From Bagarius yarrelli (lineage: Eukaryota; Chordata; Actinopteri; Siluriformes; Sisoridae): a DNA stretch of 64,000 bases. Positions 26,826-35,135 of this stretch are shown here, piece by piece. Below the pieces are notes generated by a model. The model saw only the letters and a program-made list of their open reading frames with translations. It did no database searches and was not told the origin of the DNA. A program made the translations under genes and the position numbers. Numbering within the stretch: the first letter of the stretch is position 1; each line of letters opens with the position of its first letter. The stretch is taken from the NCBI GenBank assembly GCA_005784505.1, contig VCAZ01000017.1, forward strand, positions 4,454,072-4,518,071, written 5' to 3'.

Positions 26826-28585
26826 TTTTCTTTCTTTAATATATATATATATCTTTGTTTATCCCATTCAGACTCGTTTATATTTATGTTCCTCTTCTTT
26901 TAAGTCTGATCTCAGTTTGCATGTTTATGGGTTGCTGGCTGGTTGCCAGGTGTTTCTGTGCGTTACTCTAGTTTAAGATCATGTTGGAAGGAAGACGGAC
27001 ACTTTTTAACGAAGCTTTTTGTTTTTTTACCCGTTTTTCAAGGAAAGCATGCTTTGTGTCAGCTCTTTCTCTCTCGCTCGCTCTCTCTCGCTCTCTCTCT
27101 CGCTCTCTCTCTCCCGCTCTCTCTCTCTCTCTCTCGCTCTCTCTCTCCCGCTCTCTCTCTCTCGCTCGCTCTCTCTCTCTCTCGCTCTCTCTCTCTCTCT
27201 CGCTCTCTCTCTCGCGCGTGCGCGCATTCTCTCTCTGTCTCTCTCTTGCTCTCTCTCGCGCACCCTCTCTCTTTGTCTCACTCGCTCGCTCTCTGTCTCT
27301 TTCTCGCTTTCTCCACCCTTTTTCCCTTTGTCTCTCTATCCGCTTTCTTCTTTTTGTCTTTTCTATTTGTCTCTCTATCCGTGTCTGTCTATTTTTCTGC
27401 TGTATACCTGTTTTCTTTGTCTAACTATTACTGTCTATATATTTGTCTGTCTGTCTTTTTTCTCTCTCCTAATCCGGTCTGTCTGTCTATTTATATGTTC
27501 TATTTATCTGCCTGTCCGTCTGTCTATCCATTTCTTCCTGATTCTTCTGATTCTCTGTCTGCCTGTCTTTCTGTTTCTTTATCTGCCTGCCTGTCTGTCT
27601 ATGTACATGTCTCTAAATGTCTATTGTAGGTCTCTGTATCTGTCCTGCCTGCCTGTCTGTCTATCTAGCTATCTGTCTGTCCATCAATCTGTCTGTCCAT
27701 CTGTCTATCTCTATCTGTCTATCTTGTTATCTTTTTGTTTCTTTTCTTTTAACTTTCTCAAACAAAATAAGTGAACTGCTGGTTCATTTAGACAGGAAAA
27801 GGAAATTGATGGTTCATTGGTTAAGGTGCTGGACTGCAGATCAAAAGATCATAGGTTTACTTCCCAGCACCTATATGCTGCCACTGCTGGGCCCCTGAGC
27901 AAGGCCCTTAATTCTCAACTGAGAAAAATAAGATAAAATGTAAGTCACTCTGAATGTAAAGGGCGGAAATGTTGCCTGTGTTGCCTGTAGAAGAAACACT
28001 CCTCCTTTCCAGGTAGTTAAAACAAATGATAAACGCTGATTGGTTGCTGGTCTTTTCTTGTTGTAGGACCCTGGACTGACTCCGCCCTCTCCGCTCCTGG
28101 GACAGAAGCCGCTGCAGTTACTGGAGATCAAAGCCAGAGGGCGCTTCGGGTGTGTGTGGAAAGCACAGCTGCTCAACGAACACGTGGCTGTAAAGATCTT
28201 TCCTATTCAGGTAAAACATGTGATGTGTGTGTTATTAATTTTAGGGGATCTGAAATGGGTACAAAAAGGTGTGTGTGTGTTTTATGTGACAGAATAAACA
28301 GTCATGGCAGAATGAGTACGAGATGTACAGCTTAAGTGGAATGAAACACGAGAACGTCCTCAACTTCATCGGTGCTGAGAAGAGAGGAAACGGCATGGAC
28401 ATCGAACTCTGGCTCATTACAGCCTACCATGACAAGGTACACACACACACACACACACACTACATGTTTAGACTGTATACCATCCTCCCCTTTACTCATA
28501 GATAATGCTGCCCCCTGCTGACCAGAATGAGTAACTGCAGTGTGTTGTAGATTTTAAAGTATGTTTTTATTTTTAAAGTTATTCA

Positions 28586-28669
<84 letters not shown>

Positions 28670-30597
28670 TCAGGGCTCACTGACCGACTACCTGAAGGCT
28701 AACGTGGTGTCATGGAATGAGCTGTGTCACATAGCGCAGACTTTTGCGCGTGGTTTGGCATACCTGCACGAGGACATCCCGGGCCTGAAAGACGGACACA
28801 AACCCGTTGTTGCACACAGGTACACACACACACACACACCTTAACGTATGTTACTGTAGTTTTTTTATATATATCTGTTTATCTTATATCTTTGTTTCTC
28901 TGTCTCTCTCTCTCTCTCATTCTGTCCCTCTCTATGTCTCTCTCTCTCTGTTTTTGTCTCTCAGGGACATTAAGAGTAAAAACATTCTGTTGAAGAACAA
29001 TCTCACCGCCTGCGTTGCTGATTTTGGCCTCGCTCTCAAGTTTGAAGCGGGCAAATCTGCGGGTGACACACACGGACAGGTGAGCTTTGATCTGTGTGCT
29101 GATGGATCTTCAGGGTGATGTGGAGGATGCAGTTGTTTTACTGTGTTCTTTTAAAATTTAAAAATAAATCAACTAGACCTAAAGCTTTAAACCTGATAGA
29201 TTGATGATGTATCGCGTGTGTGTGTGTGTGCGCGCGCATGCTTGTGTGTGTTTATAGGTGGGTACACGGCGCTACATGGCTCCAGAGGTGTTAGAAGGAG
29301 CCATAAATTTCCAGCGAGACGCCTTCCTGAGGATTGATATGTACGCCGCTGGACTTGTGCTCTGGGAACTGGCATCCCGCTGCACTGCAGCCGACGGTAA
29401 CACACACACACACACACAGAGTATCAAAATGTGCTGGCCCTTCAGCCTAACGCTGACACTGTTTGTAAATTTCTTGCTTAGCACAACATGATCTCTCTGA
29501 CCTGCCCTTCAAAAGCACAAACATACACACACACACACGCGCGCAAATGTTGACTGACTCTCCGTGTGCGTTCAGGTCCCGTGGACGAGTACAGGCTGCC
29601 GTTCGAGGAGGAGGTGGGACAGCATCCCTCACTAGAGGACATGCAGGAGGTCGTCGTACACAAAAAAATCAGACCCACTTTAAGAGAATACTGGCAGAAA
29701 CATGCGGTAAGAAAAACAAGAACTTACTGTAGCATCATAATAATAATAATAATAGTTTAATAATAATAATAATAATAGTTAATAATAATAATATAATAAT
29801 AGTTAATAATAATAATAATAATAGTTAATAATAATAATAATAATAATAATATTCTAACGTCTCAACTATAAGTCAGCTTTTTATTAAATATAGTTTACAC
29901 ACATTATAGATTTTTTAAAGCGTTATGAAGGAGATGAATGATAGGAATAAGAACTCGCGGCGTCGCCTGGCGTAGGGGGGGGGGGGGCCTGGGGGGGGGG
30001 GGGGGGGGGTAACGTGTCCATTTCCTGTTTGTGGACCTTTTCTGATCCTAATAATTTATTATTTTAAATATAAATAATGATCATTTTAATGATAAAAACA
30101 TTTCGTCACTTTATTATTTATCTCTACGTTTAAATAAATTAAACTGTTCCATACCAATAAAGTTTGAAGAGCGAGTTTTTATCTTTTGTTAACATTTCCG
30201 AACACTCTTTGTCAACGGATCTCCCAAATTATCATCATCCTCATCCTCATCATCCAGTCTGTCTAGAATGACATAACAAACTGAGACAGAATTAAATCCA
30301 GACGAACTGGAACGTCATCTTGAAGCTGCTTAAGGAAACCGACCTGTTCAAATTTACTGACACACGACGGCAATCGATACAAATAACTGACTGCACAATG
30401 TTTCAGAGTCGACATTAAAAGAGTGCGTTGGTGAAAAATAATAGTGTTGCAATCATTTTCGCCACCACCACCATATGCCCATGTGTGACATGCTGTCTCT
30501 TTCTCCCAACCCTGTCAATCACAGGAATACCAGCCAATCATCTACATCTGTGAGCTTGTGTATCTCTATATCCAAAAATGGTCAACTGACACTTATT

Positions 30598-30633
<36 letters not shown>

Positions 30634-30828
30634 GGCCTGGCTACGCTGTGCGAGACCATAGAGGAGTGCTGGGATCACGAGGCGGAGGCTCGCCTCTCTG
30701 CCGGCTGTGTGGAGGAACGCATCATCACTATGCAGCGACAGACCAACCTCATCGCCCCTGATGACATCCTCACCGTCGTCACTATGGTGACCAACCTGGA
30801 CTACCCGCCCAAAGAGTCCAGCCTATGA
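6508..30828 (+). CDS. acvr2a: Activin receptor type-2A, eleven coding exons (gene span)
   Basis: Type II serine/threonine kinase receptor for activins and related TGF-beta ligands at the plasma membrane. It binds ligand, then phosphorylates type I receptors, leading to SMAD2/3 or SMAD1/5 signalling. The eleven exons join in phase into 513 codons, the length I recall for human ACVR2A. Residues 1-18 are a signal peptide. Residues about 20-120 form a ligand-binding domain with ten cysteines, including the CCC triplet. A transmembrane helix lies near 136-161. The kinase follows, with glycine loop ARGRFG, ATP-binding Lys219, catalytic Asp322 (HRD) and Asp340 (DFG). The C-terminus ESSL is PDZ-ligand-like. 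It is 2A rather than 2B: the signal peptide (FAVFLISCSS), the juxtamembrane segment AYPPVLVPTQ and the tail are ACVR2A-type. Whether it is a teleost aa or ab duplicate cannot be told. Confidence 0.96.
6815..6904 (-). mobile_element. tRNA-derived SINE fragment, reverse
   Basis: Tail and body of the main SINE family in reverse ('acattcgccagacgctgg', 'gggccttgctcaggggccc'). Confidence 0.75.
6905..7105 (+). mobile_element. tRNA-derived SINE, near full length
   Basis: Head 'ttaaggtgttggactgccaa', B-box-like 'ggtttgattcccagc', body 'gggcccctgagcaggggccc' and tail 'gtctaccaaatgccgtaaat' in order. It sits between two reverse-oriented fragments of the same family. Confidence 0.9.
7106..7190 (-). mobile_element. 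tRNA-derived SINE head, reverse
   Basis: 'ggtggtgctgggaatcgaac' through 'gctaccacttcc' is the reverse complement of the SINE head. It completes an inverted-direct-inverted triplet. Confidence 0.75.
10201..10230. repeat. Short GGC/CAG trinucleotide run
   Basis: 'ggcggcggcagcagcagcag' continuing with further CAG units. It lies deep in acvr2a intron 1 and no coding exon is supported here. Confidence 0.85.
12262..12525 (-). mobile_element. Other SINE-like dispersed repeat, reverse
   Basis: The sequence resembles a widespread teleost repeat: 'tttattgtcaggatagga', then 'gagagaaaaggagtggga', then 'ggattagaacctgggttgcc'. Its reverse complement carries a B-box-like GGTTCTAATCC. It includes a GGGTTA run near 12363. 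The assignment is from pattern memory only. Confidence 0.5.
13599..13622. repeat. (GT)n microsatellite
   Basis: About twelve GT units inside acvr2a intron 1. Confidence 0.9.
15215..15545 (+). mobile_element. Dispersed repeat A, copy 1
   Basis: 'acataattacctgaatatat', 'tcctccctataaaatagccc' and 'cccccgggacatcgggctag' all have close counterparts in order near 49065-49315. The right end 'gcccagccctaag' resembles the CAGGGCTG-type terminus of hAT-like elements. No transposase is present. Confidence 0.6.
16470..16635 (-). mobile_element. SINE-like relic, reverse
   Basis: 'cacccttatccagagtggct' and 'cagcatcgaacctgtgactt' resemble the tail and reverse B box of a tRNA-derived SINE. Heavily diverged. 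Confidence 0.5.
17079..17245 (-). mobile_element. tRNA-derived SINE, reverse
   Basis: 'acatttctagcatttggtag' (tail), 'ggggccctgctcaggagccc' (body) and 'gtccaacacacaaacccctg' (head) in reverse order, with the B box eroded. Confidence 0.8.
20615..20725 (+). mobile_element. tRNA-derived SINE fragment
   Basis: 'gttcaactcccagcaccacc' and 'cgagcaaggcccttaactct' match the B box and body of the main family. The tail is missing. Confidence 0.8.
21990..22061. repeat. (TG)n microsatellite, about 36 units
   Basis: Long uninterrupted TG run about 420 bases upstream of acvr2a exon 2. Confidence 0.97.
22481..22688 (+). CDS. acvr2a: acvr2a exon 2: N-terminal half of ligand-binding domain
   Basis: Residues 19-88. 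It carries five of the ten extracellular cysteines and two N-glycosylation sequons (NRS, NSS). The block KQGCWLDD is typical of activin type II receptors. Acceptor 'tcattcag', donor 'gtacac' after two bases of codon 88. Confidence 0.96.
22689..23891 (+). other. acvr2a: acvr2a intron 2
   Basis: About 1.2 kb. Clusters of 'cgatat' and 'cgatacc' (22700-22760, 23405-23470) hint at a decayed hAT-type non-autonomous element, without resolvable ends. A GTGTGT tract and a G-rich run lie near 23690-23740. Confidence 0.7.
23892..24001 (+). CDS. acvr2a: acvr2a exon 3: C-terminal half of ligand-binding domain
   Basis: Residues 88-125 with the five remaining cysteines, including CCC and the NMCNE block. 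The acceptor is a tandem CAGCAG: use of the first gives 513 residues in total, use of the second (start 23895) removes one serine. Donor 'gtgagt' is followed at once by (CA)n. Confidence 0.95.
24002..24958 (+). other. acvr2a: acvr2a intron 3, (CA)n at donor
   Basis: Begins 'gtgagtctcacacacaca'. It contains a reverse SINE at 24110-24272 and an ordinary pyrimidine-containing acceptor ending 'ttccgcag'. No other gene was recognised. Confidence 0.8.
24110..24272 (-). mobile_element. tRNA-derived SINE, reverse
   Basis: 'gggccttgttcagcttggcg', 'gttgggaattgaacccatga' and 'ttccaacaccttaaacactt' match the reverse family. The tail is degraded. Confidence 0.8.
24959..25113 (+). CDS. acvr2a: acvr2a exon 4: transmembrane segment
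   Basis: Residues 125-176. A hydrophobic helix at about 136-161 (LFNTLLYSLVPIMGIAAI onward) is followed by a basic His-rich stop-transfer and the 2A-type juxtamembrane AYPPVLVPTQ. The donor 'gtacac' is followed by (CA)n. The exon ends in phase 0. Confidence 0.95.
25127..25156. repeat. (CA)n beside the exon 4 donor
   Basis: About fourteen CA units, starting 14 bases after the acvr2a exon 4 splice donor. Confidence 0.95.
25585..26305. repeat. 26-bp GTCGGACACAGAG minisatellite
   Basis: Roughly 25 copies of a core GTCGGACACAGAG (variants GACGGACACAGAG and GTCGGGCACAGAG) separated by GGGAGGGAGAGAGA-type purine spacers. The period is 26 bases in the homogeneous right half and variable on the left. 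The + strand is almost pure purine apart from the core. Ser/Leu/Pro-rich frames on the opposite strand are artefacts. Confidence 0.95.
26779..26836. repeat. (TC)n microsatellite
   Basis: About twenty TC units followed by TTTCT units and a short (TA)n, in acvr2a intron 4. Confidence 0.95.
27064..27330. repeat. (CTCTCTCG)n polypyrimidine tract
   Basis: CT repeats punctuated by CGCTC and CCCGCTC units. They are complementary to the GAGAGA spacers of the minisatellite 1 kb upstream. Confidence 0.93.
27331..27740. repeat. Degenerate (CTGT/CTAT)n tetranucleotide region
   Basis: CTGTCTGTCTAT and CTGCCTGTCTGT units over about 400 bases. Apparent Cys/Leu/Ser-rich frames derive from it. Confidence 0.9.
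27801..27975 (+). mobile_element. tRNA-derived SINE, near full length
   Basis: 'ttggttaaggtgctggactg', 'gggcccctgagcaaggccct' and 'aaaatgtaagtcactctgaa' mark head, body and tail. It lies about 90 bases upstream of acvr2a exon 5. Confidence 0.9.
28067..28210 (+). CDS. acvr2a: acvr2a exon 5: kinase N-lobe, glycine loop and ATP lysine
   Basis: Residues 177-224. Contains the glycine-rich loop ARGRFGCVWKA and the ATP-binding Lys219 in HVAVKIF. Phase 0 at both ends (48 codons). Confidence 0.96.
28211..28292 (+). other. acvr2a: acvr2a intron 5, only 82 bases
   Basis: Short intron with GTGTGT runs in its interior and just upstream of the acceptor 'tgtgacag'. Confidence 0.85.
28293..28436 (+). CDS. 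acvr2a: acvr2a exon 6: kinase N-lobe
   Basis: Residues 225-272. Contains the block SWQNEYEMYSLSGMKHEN (alpha-C helix, with its conserved Glu) and ELWLITAYHDK (hinge). Phase 0 at both ends. Confidence 0.96.
28437..28673 (+). other. acvr2a: acvr2a intron 6 with (CA)n at donor and (TG)n at acceptor
   Basis: The intron begins 'gtacacacacacacacaca' and ends with about 40 GT units directly before 'atcag'. The acceptor has no normal polypyrimidine tract. The two ends are complementary and could pair in the pre-mRNA. See findings. Confidence 0.92.
28588..28668. repeat. (GT)n microsatellite, about 40 units
   Basis: Uninterrupted GT run ending five bases from the acvr2a exon 7 boundary, where a pyrimidine tract would be expected. 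Confidence 0.97.
28674..28819 (+). CDS. acvr2a: acvr2a exon 7: kinase C-lobe start
   Basis: Residues 273-321: GSLTDYLKANVVSWNELC, the helix leading to LAYLHEDIPG, and the His-Arg of the catalytic loop (Arg321 split across the intron). The donor 'gtacacac' runs straight into (CA)n. Confidence 0.96.
28820..28964 (+). other. acvr2a: acvr2a intron 7, (CA)n at donor and (TC)n at acceptor
   Basis: 145 bases. (CA)n starts at the donor. The acceptor has a TC-rich polypyrimidine tract ending 'gtctctcag'. Confidence 0.88.
28965..29079 (+). CDS. acvr2a: acvr2a exon 8: catalytic loop and DFG
   Basis: Residues 321-359. Catalytic Asp322 in RDIKSKN, magnesium-binding Asp340 in ADFGLALKFE, then the start of the activation segment (DTHGQ). 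Both key residues are intact. Confidence 0.96.
29080..29257 (+). other. acvr2a: acvr2a intron 8, (TG)n at acceptor
   Basis: 178 bases. The 3' end is GTGTGT, then GCGCGC, then GTGTGT, followed by 'ttatag'. The donor 'gtgagc' lacks (CA)n. Confidence 0.85.
29258..29396 (+). CDS. acvr2a: acvr2a exon 9: activation segment and APE motif
   Basis: Residues 360-406. Contains VGTRRYMAPEVLEGAI and the F-helix Asp in RIDMYAAGLVLWELASRC. Nearly identical to my recollection of vertebrate ACVR2A. Ends in phase 1. Confidence 0.96.
29397..29575 (+). other. acvr2a: acvr2a intron 9, (CA)n at donor
   Basis: 179 bases. Starts 'gtaacacacacacaca' and has a second CA/CGCG run near 29522-29545. The acceptor is 'gtgcgttcag'. 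Confidence 0.85.
29576..29706 (+). CDS. acvr2a: acvr2a exon 10: kinase C-lobe
   Basis: Residues 406-449, including LPFEEEVGQHPSLEDMQEVV and the following HKKIRP block. Donor 'gtaaga', phase 0. Confidence 0.96.
29739..29852. repeat. (AAT)n array with AATAGT spacers
   Basis: Runs of AAT triplets separated at intervals by 'agtt', giving a higher-order pattern over about 114 bases. Confidence 0.93.
29975..30009 (+). repeat. G13-CCT-G19 homopolymer pair
   Basis: Thirteen Gs, the triplet CCT, then nineteen Gs in acvr2a intron 10. Strong G-quadruplex potential on the transcribed RNA. Exact lengths may be affected by sequencing error. Confidence 0.9.
30634..30828 (+). CDS. acvr2a: acvr2a exon 11: end of kinase and C-terminal tail
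   Basis: Residues 450-513 plus TGA stop. Contains ETIEECWDHEAEARLSAGC, the kinase end, and the C-terminus DYPPKESSL, which in mammals is a PDZ-domain ligand. Confidence 0.96.
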   Translation, partial: GLATLCETIEECWDHEAEARLSAGCVEERIITMQRQTNLIAPDDILTVVTMVTNLDYPPKESSL

Positions 30829-31481
30829 TGCAACACCTCATCCACTAATCAGACTGCAGAGGGAGGGATGAGGTAGAACTACCCGGAGTGCTAAAAGCGT
30901 CTGCTGCTCCTGGGCTGTGTGTATGAGTGTGCGCACACAAACACGCACACACAAGTGTGTGAGACAGTTTATTACTTACAAACTCCTGGAGGGGGAAAAA
31001 AAACGGTGAAAACTGATTATTGACACACACAAACACACACACACACACACAAATGTACATTATATATATATATATAAATATATATATAAAAAGATAAAGG
31101 ACCTTCGAACTGGGAGGCTTAAGAAAAGGAAGTCACCGTTTGCACCAAAAGTGTTCTTTCTCCACGAGCGGCAAACTTCCTGTTTTGTTTTGTTTTTTTT
31201 TGTTTTTTTTTTTAAAACAATGACTTTTACCAAAAAAAAAAAAAAAAAAAAAAAAAAACGGTTCGGTTTTAGTACGAAAATGGCAACGCTTGTATATGAA
31301 TCATTATTATAGCGCTTCTGAATGTCCCGTACTACTGCTCGCTCTCTCTCTCACACACACACACACACATACATACACACACAAGCTCGTCTCACACCAG
31401 GTGGCACCTCGTGCACTATGCAACAAAGTGACTTTAGAATTGAGAGAAATTTCCTTTATGCAAATTTATGCAAATGAGGTT

Positions 31482-31491
31482 AATAAATAAA
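31482..31491 (+). terminator. acvr2a: Candidate polyadenylation signal (proximal)
   Basis: Overlapping AATAAATAAAT about 650 bases after the acvr2a stop. Confidence 0.45.
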
Positions 31492-31962
31492 TCTGATCAG
31501 CTTGCGTAAAGTGAACAGACCAGTGAGACGCAGCAGAGATTCACAAATGTAAACTAAACACCCTAAATAATCTCTCCCTTTTTTCTCTATCTCCCTTTTT
31601 CCTCTCCCTCTCTCCCTTTTTGGTCTCACTCTTTTTTTTTTTCTTTTTTTCCCTCGCTCTCTCGTTCTCTGTCTCTCCAATTCTTTTTCTCTTTATTCTC
31701 TTTCTTCCACTCTTTCTTGCTCTCTCTTTCTGTCTCCCTCTCTCTCTTCACTTTTTTCCTCTTTCTTTTTCTCTTTCTGTCTTCATTTTTTTTTTCTCTT
31801 TATTCTCTCTTGCTCTTTTTTTTCCTCTTTCTGTCTCCATCTCTTTTTCTCTTTATTCTCTCATTCTTGTTCACTCTCTCTCCCTCCTGTGCTGGTGCAT
31901 TTTGGGAAATCATAGTCGACCCTGAACTGAAACCGAATCTCCAAATGATGCGTCGTTTAATA

Positions 31963-32140
31963 CCAGGGTTTCAGCTCATCTGGTAGTTTTAGCTGATCAG
32001 AAGGTTGTGGATTTAATTCCCAGCACCATCAAGCTGCCACTGATGGGGTCCCTGATCACGGCCCCTTCACTCTGACTGCTCAATCAGATAAATGAAAATA
32101 ATAAAGATGTCTGCCAAATGCCAGGAATGTAAATGTAATT
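31963..32140 (+). mobile_element. tRNA-derived SINE, near full length
   Basis: 'gatttaattcccagcaccat' (B box), 'tgatggggtccctgatcacg' (body) and 'gtctgccaaatgccaggaat' (tail). Confidence 0.88.
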
Positions 32141-33101
32141 CAGCTTTCATCACATCACATTAAATCAGACTAGGACACACACACACACACACACCTGCTC
32201 TCTTTTTCTCGACACACCTCAGGTTACCTTTCTGTATTTCTCCTTTCTTTCATATTCATTTCGGTGCCATTGAAACAATCGTCTGCTTCTACTGATCAAT
32301 TCCTCATTTCCATCTCACACACACACACACACATCCGTATTGAAGCACTACATCAGTATTCAGGGATTCAGCGTTATGTGTTAGTAAAATTCCAGCTCTT
32401 ATGAAATGCCAGGTGCAGCAGCAACTTCTGGAACTGTAGCAATTCTTTAAAATGGTGAGGGTTTTTTTTTTTGGTTATTTATTTCTTTCTATGCTACAGT
32501 GGGTGCCAATACTTTAAAACACACACTAAATACATAGGCGGCTGATCTCTACGTAATAACCAACACGCAGAAACACTGATTCGAGCTTTCTCTCTCTTAC
32601 ACACACACACACACACTCTTATTACGATGTATACGGTAATGTAGAGAAACGGTTGTGTTACATGTGTGTGAGATTTTGTAAAAATGTTATTGTGCTGTGA
32701 AATTACAGAAAACACACGCCAGCTCAGCAGGCTGCCCATCAGTTAAGGGTGTGTGTGTGTGAGTGTGTGTTGGGTTGTTTTTTTTTGTTTGTTTTTTTAA
32801 ACGACCGTGGCCGAGCCGCGCGAGTCTCCTGAAGCTGCACATAGCTGTAAATACGGTGTGAATGTCGTCTCTAGTCGAGTACCAGTAACGCATGAATTTC
32901 TTTTCTTTTTCAACGTAATCGCAAGAGAAAAATATTCCTTTGAAAAAAGAGAAGAAGAAAAAAAAAAAAAGAAGTACCCACTCGGCAGTGAGACGTTACA
33001 GTTTTATATATTATTAGATTTGGAATGTGTTCATTTATGTGAAGCCCCGAAAACGTCACTTAAAACCCTGCTGTGAAATCATCAGGTTCTCTTAAATTAT
33101 A

Positions 33102-33630
33102 CACTGGTACCCTGACCTACCAAAGTCCCAACTAACCAGGTTTTCCAGATACCAGTCGTCTCTCTGACATTTTTTTTGCTTTGAGTTGTGAGCTAAAATT
33201 CGGGTTGAGAGTCAGCTTCAGACACCCAACCGCTAGTTGGCGTAGCGAACACCGCAGTAAACGCCGTAACATCCGTCCAGCATCCCGTGTGTCGCTCGAT
33301 AGCTAGTCAGACATGCGCATTAGCAAGTGGAGTCGTCTGATCTCCAAGGTAAACGCTGTACATTATACTTAATAAAACCAGTTTATTACACTACATCCTA
33401 TTGTAGTGTTTTTATACAATATTCAATATTTATACCTTTTTTTTATTTAAAAACATGTAACAAACAAAAATTGTGGTGTTTTTTTTTGTTTTGTTTTTTT
33501 GTTTGGGAACCCAGAATAAATTAATGCCATTTTAATTCATTTCAATGGGAAAATTGATTTGATTTGCGAGTAATTTGAGTTACGAGCTCCTTCACAGAAC
33601 GAATAAAACTCGTAAGTCGAGGAACCACTG
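33102..33630. mobile_element. Tigger/pogo-like MITE, copy 1 (near full length)
   Basis: Left end 'cactggtaccctgacctac'. The right end, read in reverse, is 'cagtggttcctcgacttac'. These terminal inverted repeats resemble those of pogo/Tigger elements. A TA flanks the left end. About 530 bases and no transposase frame. Two partial copies lie at 36706 and 40947. Confidence 0.7.
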
Positions 33631-34238
33631 AGATCTTTGTGCCGCCATTTCCAACATGATATAAACTTTTGATCAAACATGAGAAGAATTTTACCATGAA
33701 AAAACGCAGAACTAAAAAATTAATGACTTTTTTTTGCCTCACAACATTTAACGCATGTAAATTTACGAGTTTTATTCTTCTAAATATCTCCGACATGGAG
33801 CTTTTCTAGCTGATGGATTGTCTAACTGGTGTGTGTCCATTCCTGCTGGTCTGACTGATTATTTAACTCCATAGATCAGAAAAAAACGTAGTAATTGTGT
33901 TATTTTTATTGCAGTTCATTTTCCAACCATCAGAGGGTGCTGAAGTGAAAAACCTGTTTATTTATATATATATATATAAAATTAATGCTTTAACAAATGT
34001 CGGTATATTGTCCAGCCCTAAAGTGCAGCAGATGCTTGTTATTTTCGGATTGTTTTTGTGCGTCATCATTTGGATTCAGACGTTAATGAAGAAACCAGAA
34101 GCTGATTTTTAGATTCGGGTTCGAGTTGTTGATGAGATCAGATTGTTAAACTCTGCCATGAAATTAGCCAGCAGTGTTTTTCTTTTTCCCTAAACCCGAA
34201 TGCATTACCTCTAGGATGGAGCGCTTTCTCTCGGTTTT

Positions 34239-34282
<44 letters not shown>

Positions 34283-34357
34283 CAGAGTCACAGCTTCTGG
34301 GAACAGACTTGTTAAATTTGTTAAATACTGTACAGTTAAAATGTATGCTCTTCCCTT

Positions 34358-34363
34358 CAATAA
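34358..34363 (+). terminator. acvr2a: Candidate polyadenylation signal (distal)
   Basis: AATAAA in 'cccttcaataaagtgactg', 3.5 kb after the stop. A long 3' UTR is usual for vertebrate ACVR2A. Confidence 0.4.
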
Positions 34364-34400
34364 AGTGACTGCTCTGTTCGACTAGCTGCTCATGTCCTCT

Positions 34401-34436
<36 letters not shown>

Positions 34437-34777
34437 AATTCTGGACAAATCCTCTTGACGAATTCTACAATGTAAATATTTTAAATGTTAGTTGTTTTTT
34501 TTATTTGTCCAGATCACAATTTTAGTTTGAAAAGACGTCCTGTCCCCAAAACGTGCTTGTTCTTTTGGTGGCCATTTGTAAAAACTAGTTCCTAGAATCC
34601 CAACCAATTACATAACATCGCTAGAAATCCCAGAATGTCTTCTATACATTACAGATGAAGTTGATATAGTAGCTTAAAAAATTGTCCACTACTGATGACA
34701 CCTTCTGGCCAGACAGAATTGAGAATTCTGGAACGTTTTTATGAAGGGTTGTACCTGCCAGGTATGAACAATGTGCT

Positions 34778-35133
34778 GGGCAGTGAGGTGGCTTAGTCTT
34801 TAGCACTTTTTCCTCACAGCAAGAAGGTCTCAGGTTCATATCCTCTGCAGGGGTCTTTCTGTGTGGAGTTTGTAGGTTTTCAGGTTCTCAGTTTACTCCA
34901 GGTACTCTGGTTTCCTCCTACAGGCTAAAAAACATGATTGGTGATTTTAAATTGTCTCTAGGAGTGTGTGTGTGTGTGTGTGTTTGTTTGTCTGTATGTG
35001 GCCCTGTGATGGACTGGTGACCTGTCCAGCGTGTCCCCTGCCTGTTACCCAATGACATTTGGGATAGACTCCAGCAGATCCCCGTGACCCTCAGGAGTAA
35101 GCGAGTGGAGACGACGGATGGATAGATGGAGCA
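34778..35133 (+). mobile_element. Second tRNA-derived SINE family, forward copy
   Basis: 'cctcacagcaagaaggtctc', 'tctgtgtggagtttgtaggt', a TG run, 'gtgatggactggtgacctgt' and 'gtgaccctcaggagtaagcg' follow the order of a widespread teleost SINE-type repeat. A reverse copy lies at 44990-45282. Confidence 0.8.
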
Positions 35134-35135
35134 AT

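Larger units (their letters stand above)
25114..28066 (+). other. acvr2a: acvr2a intron 4, packed with simple repeats
   Basis: Three kilobases holding a donor-proximal (CA)n, a 720-base purine-rich minisatellite, CT-rich tracts (26780-26830, 27064-27330), a CTGT/CTAT tetranucleotide region and one SINE. All long open frames here are products of repeats. Confidence 0.85.
29707..30633 (+). other. acvr2a: acvr2a intron 10
   Basis: 927 bases with an (AAT)n array, a double G run and (TG)n running directly into the acceptor 'cag'. No gene inside. Confidence 0.85.
30829..34380 (+). other. acvr2a: Probable acvr2a 3' UTR region
   Basis: Sequence after the stop with CA repeats, a 27-base poly-A run (31232-31258), a CT-rich tract (31570-31890), SINE and Tigger-like insertions. 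Two candidate ends exist, at 31482 and 34358. How much is transcribed cannot be settled here. Confidence 0.45.

Noticed and set aside
26943..27774. Frames of 147-251 codons rich in Ser, Leu, Cys
   Set aside because: Repeat translation of CTCTCG and CTGT/CTAT tracts in acvr2a intron 4.
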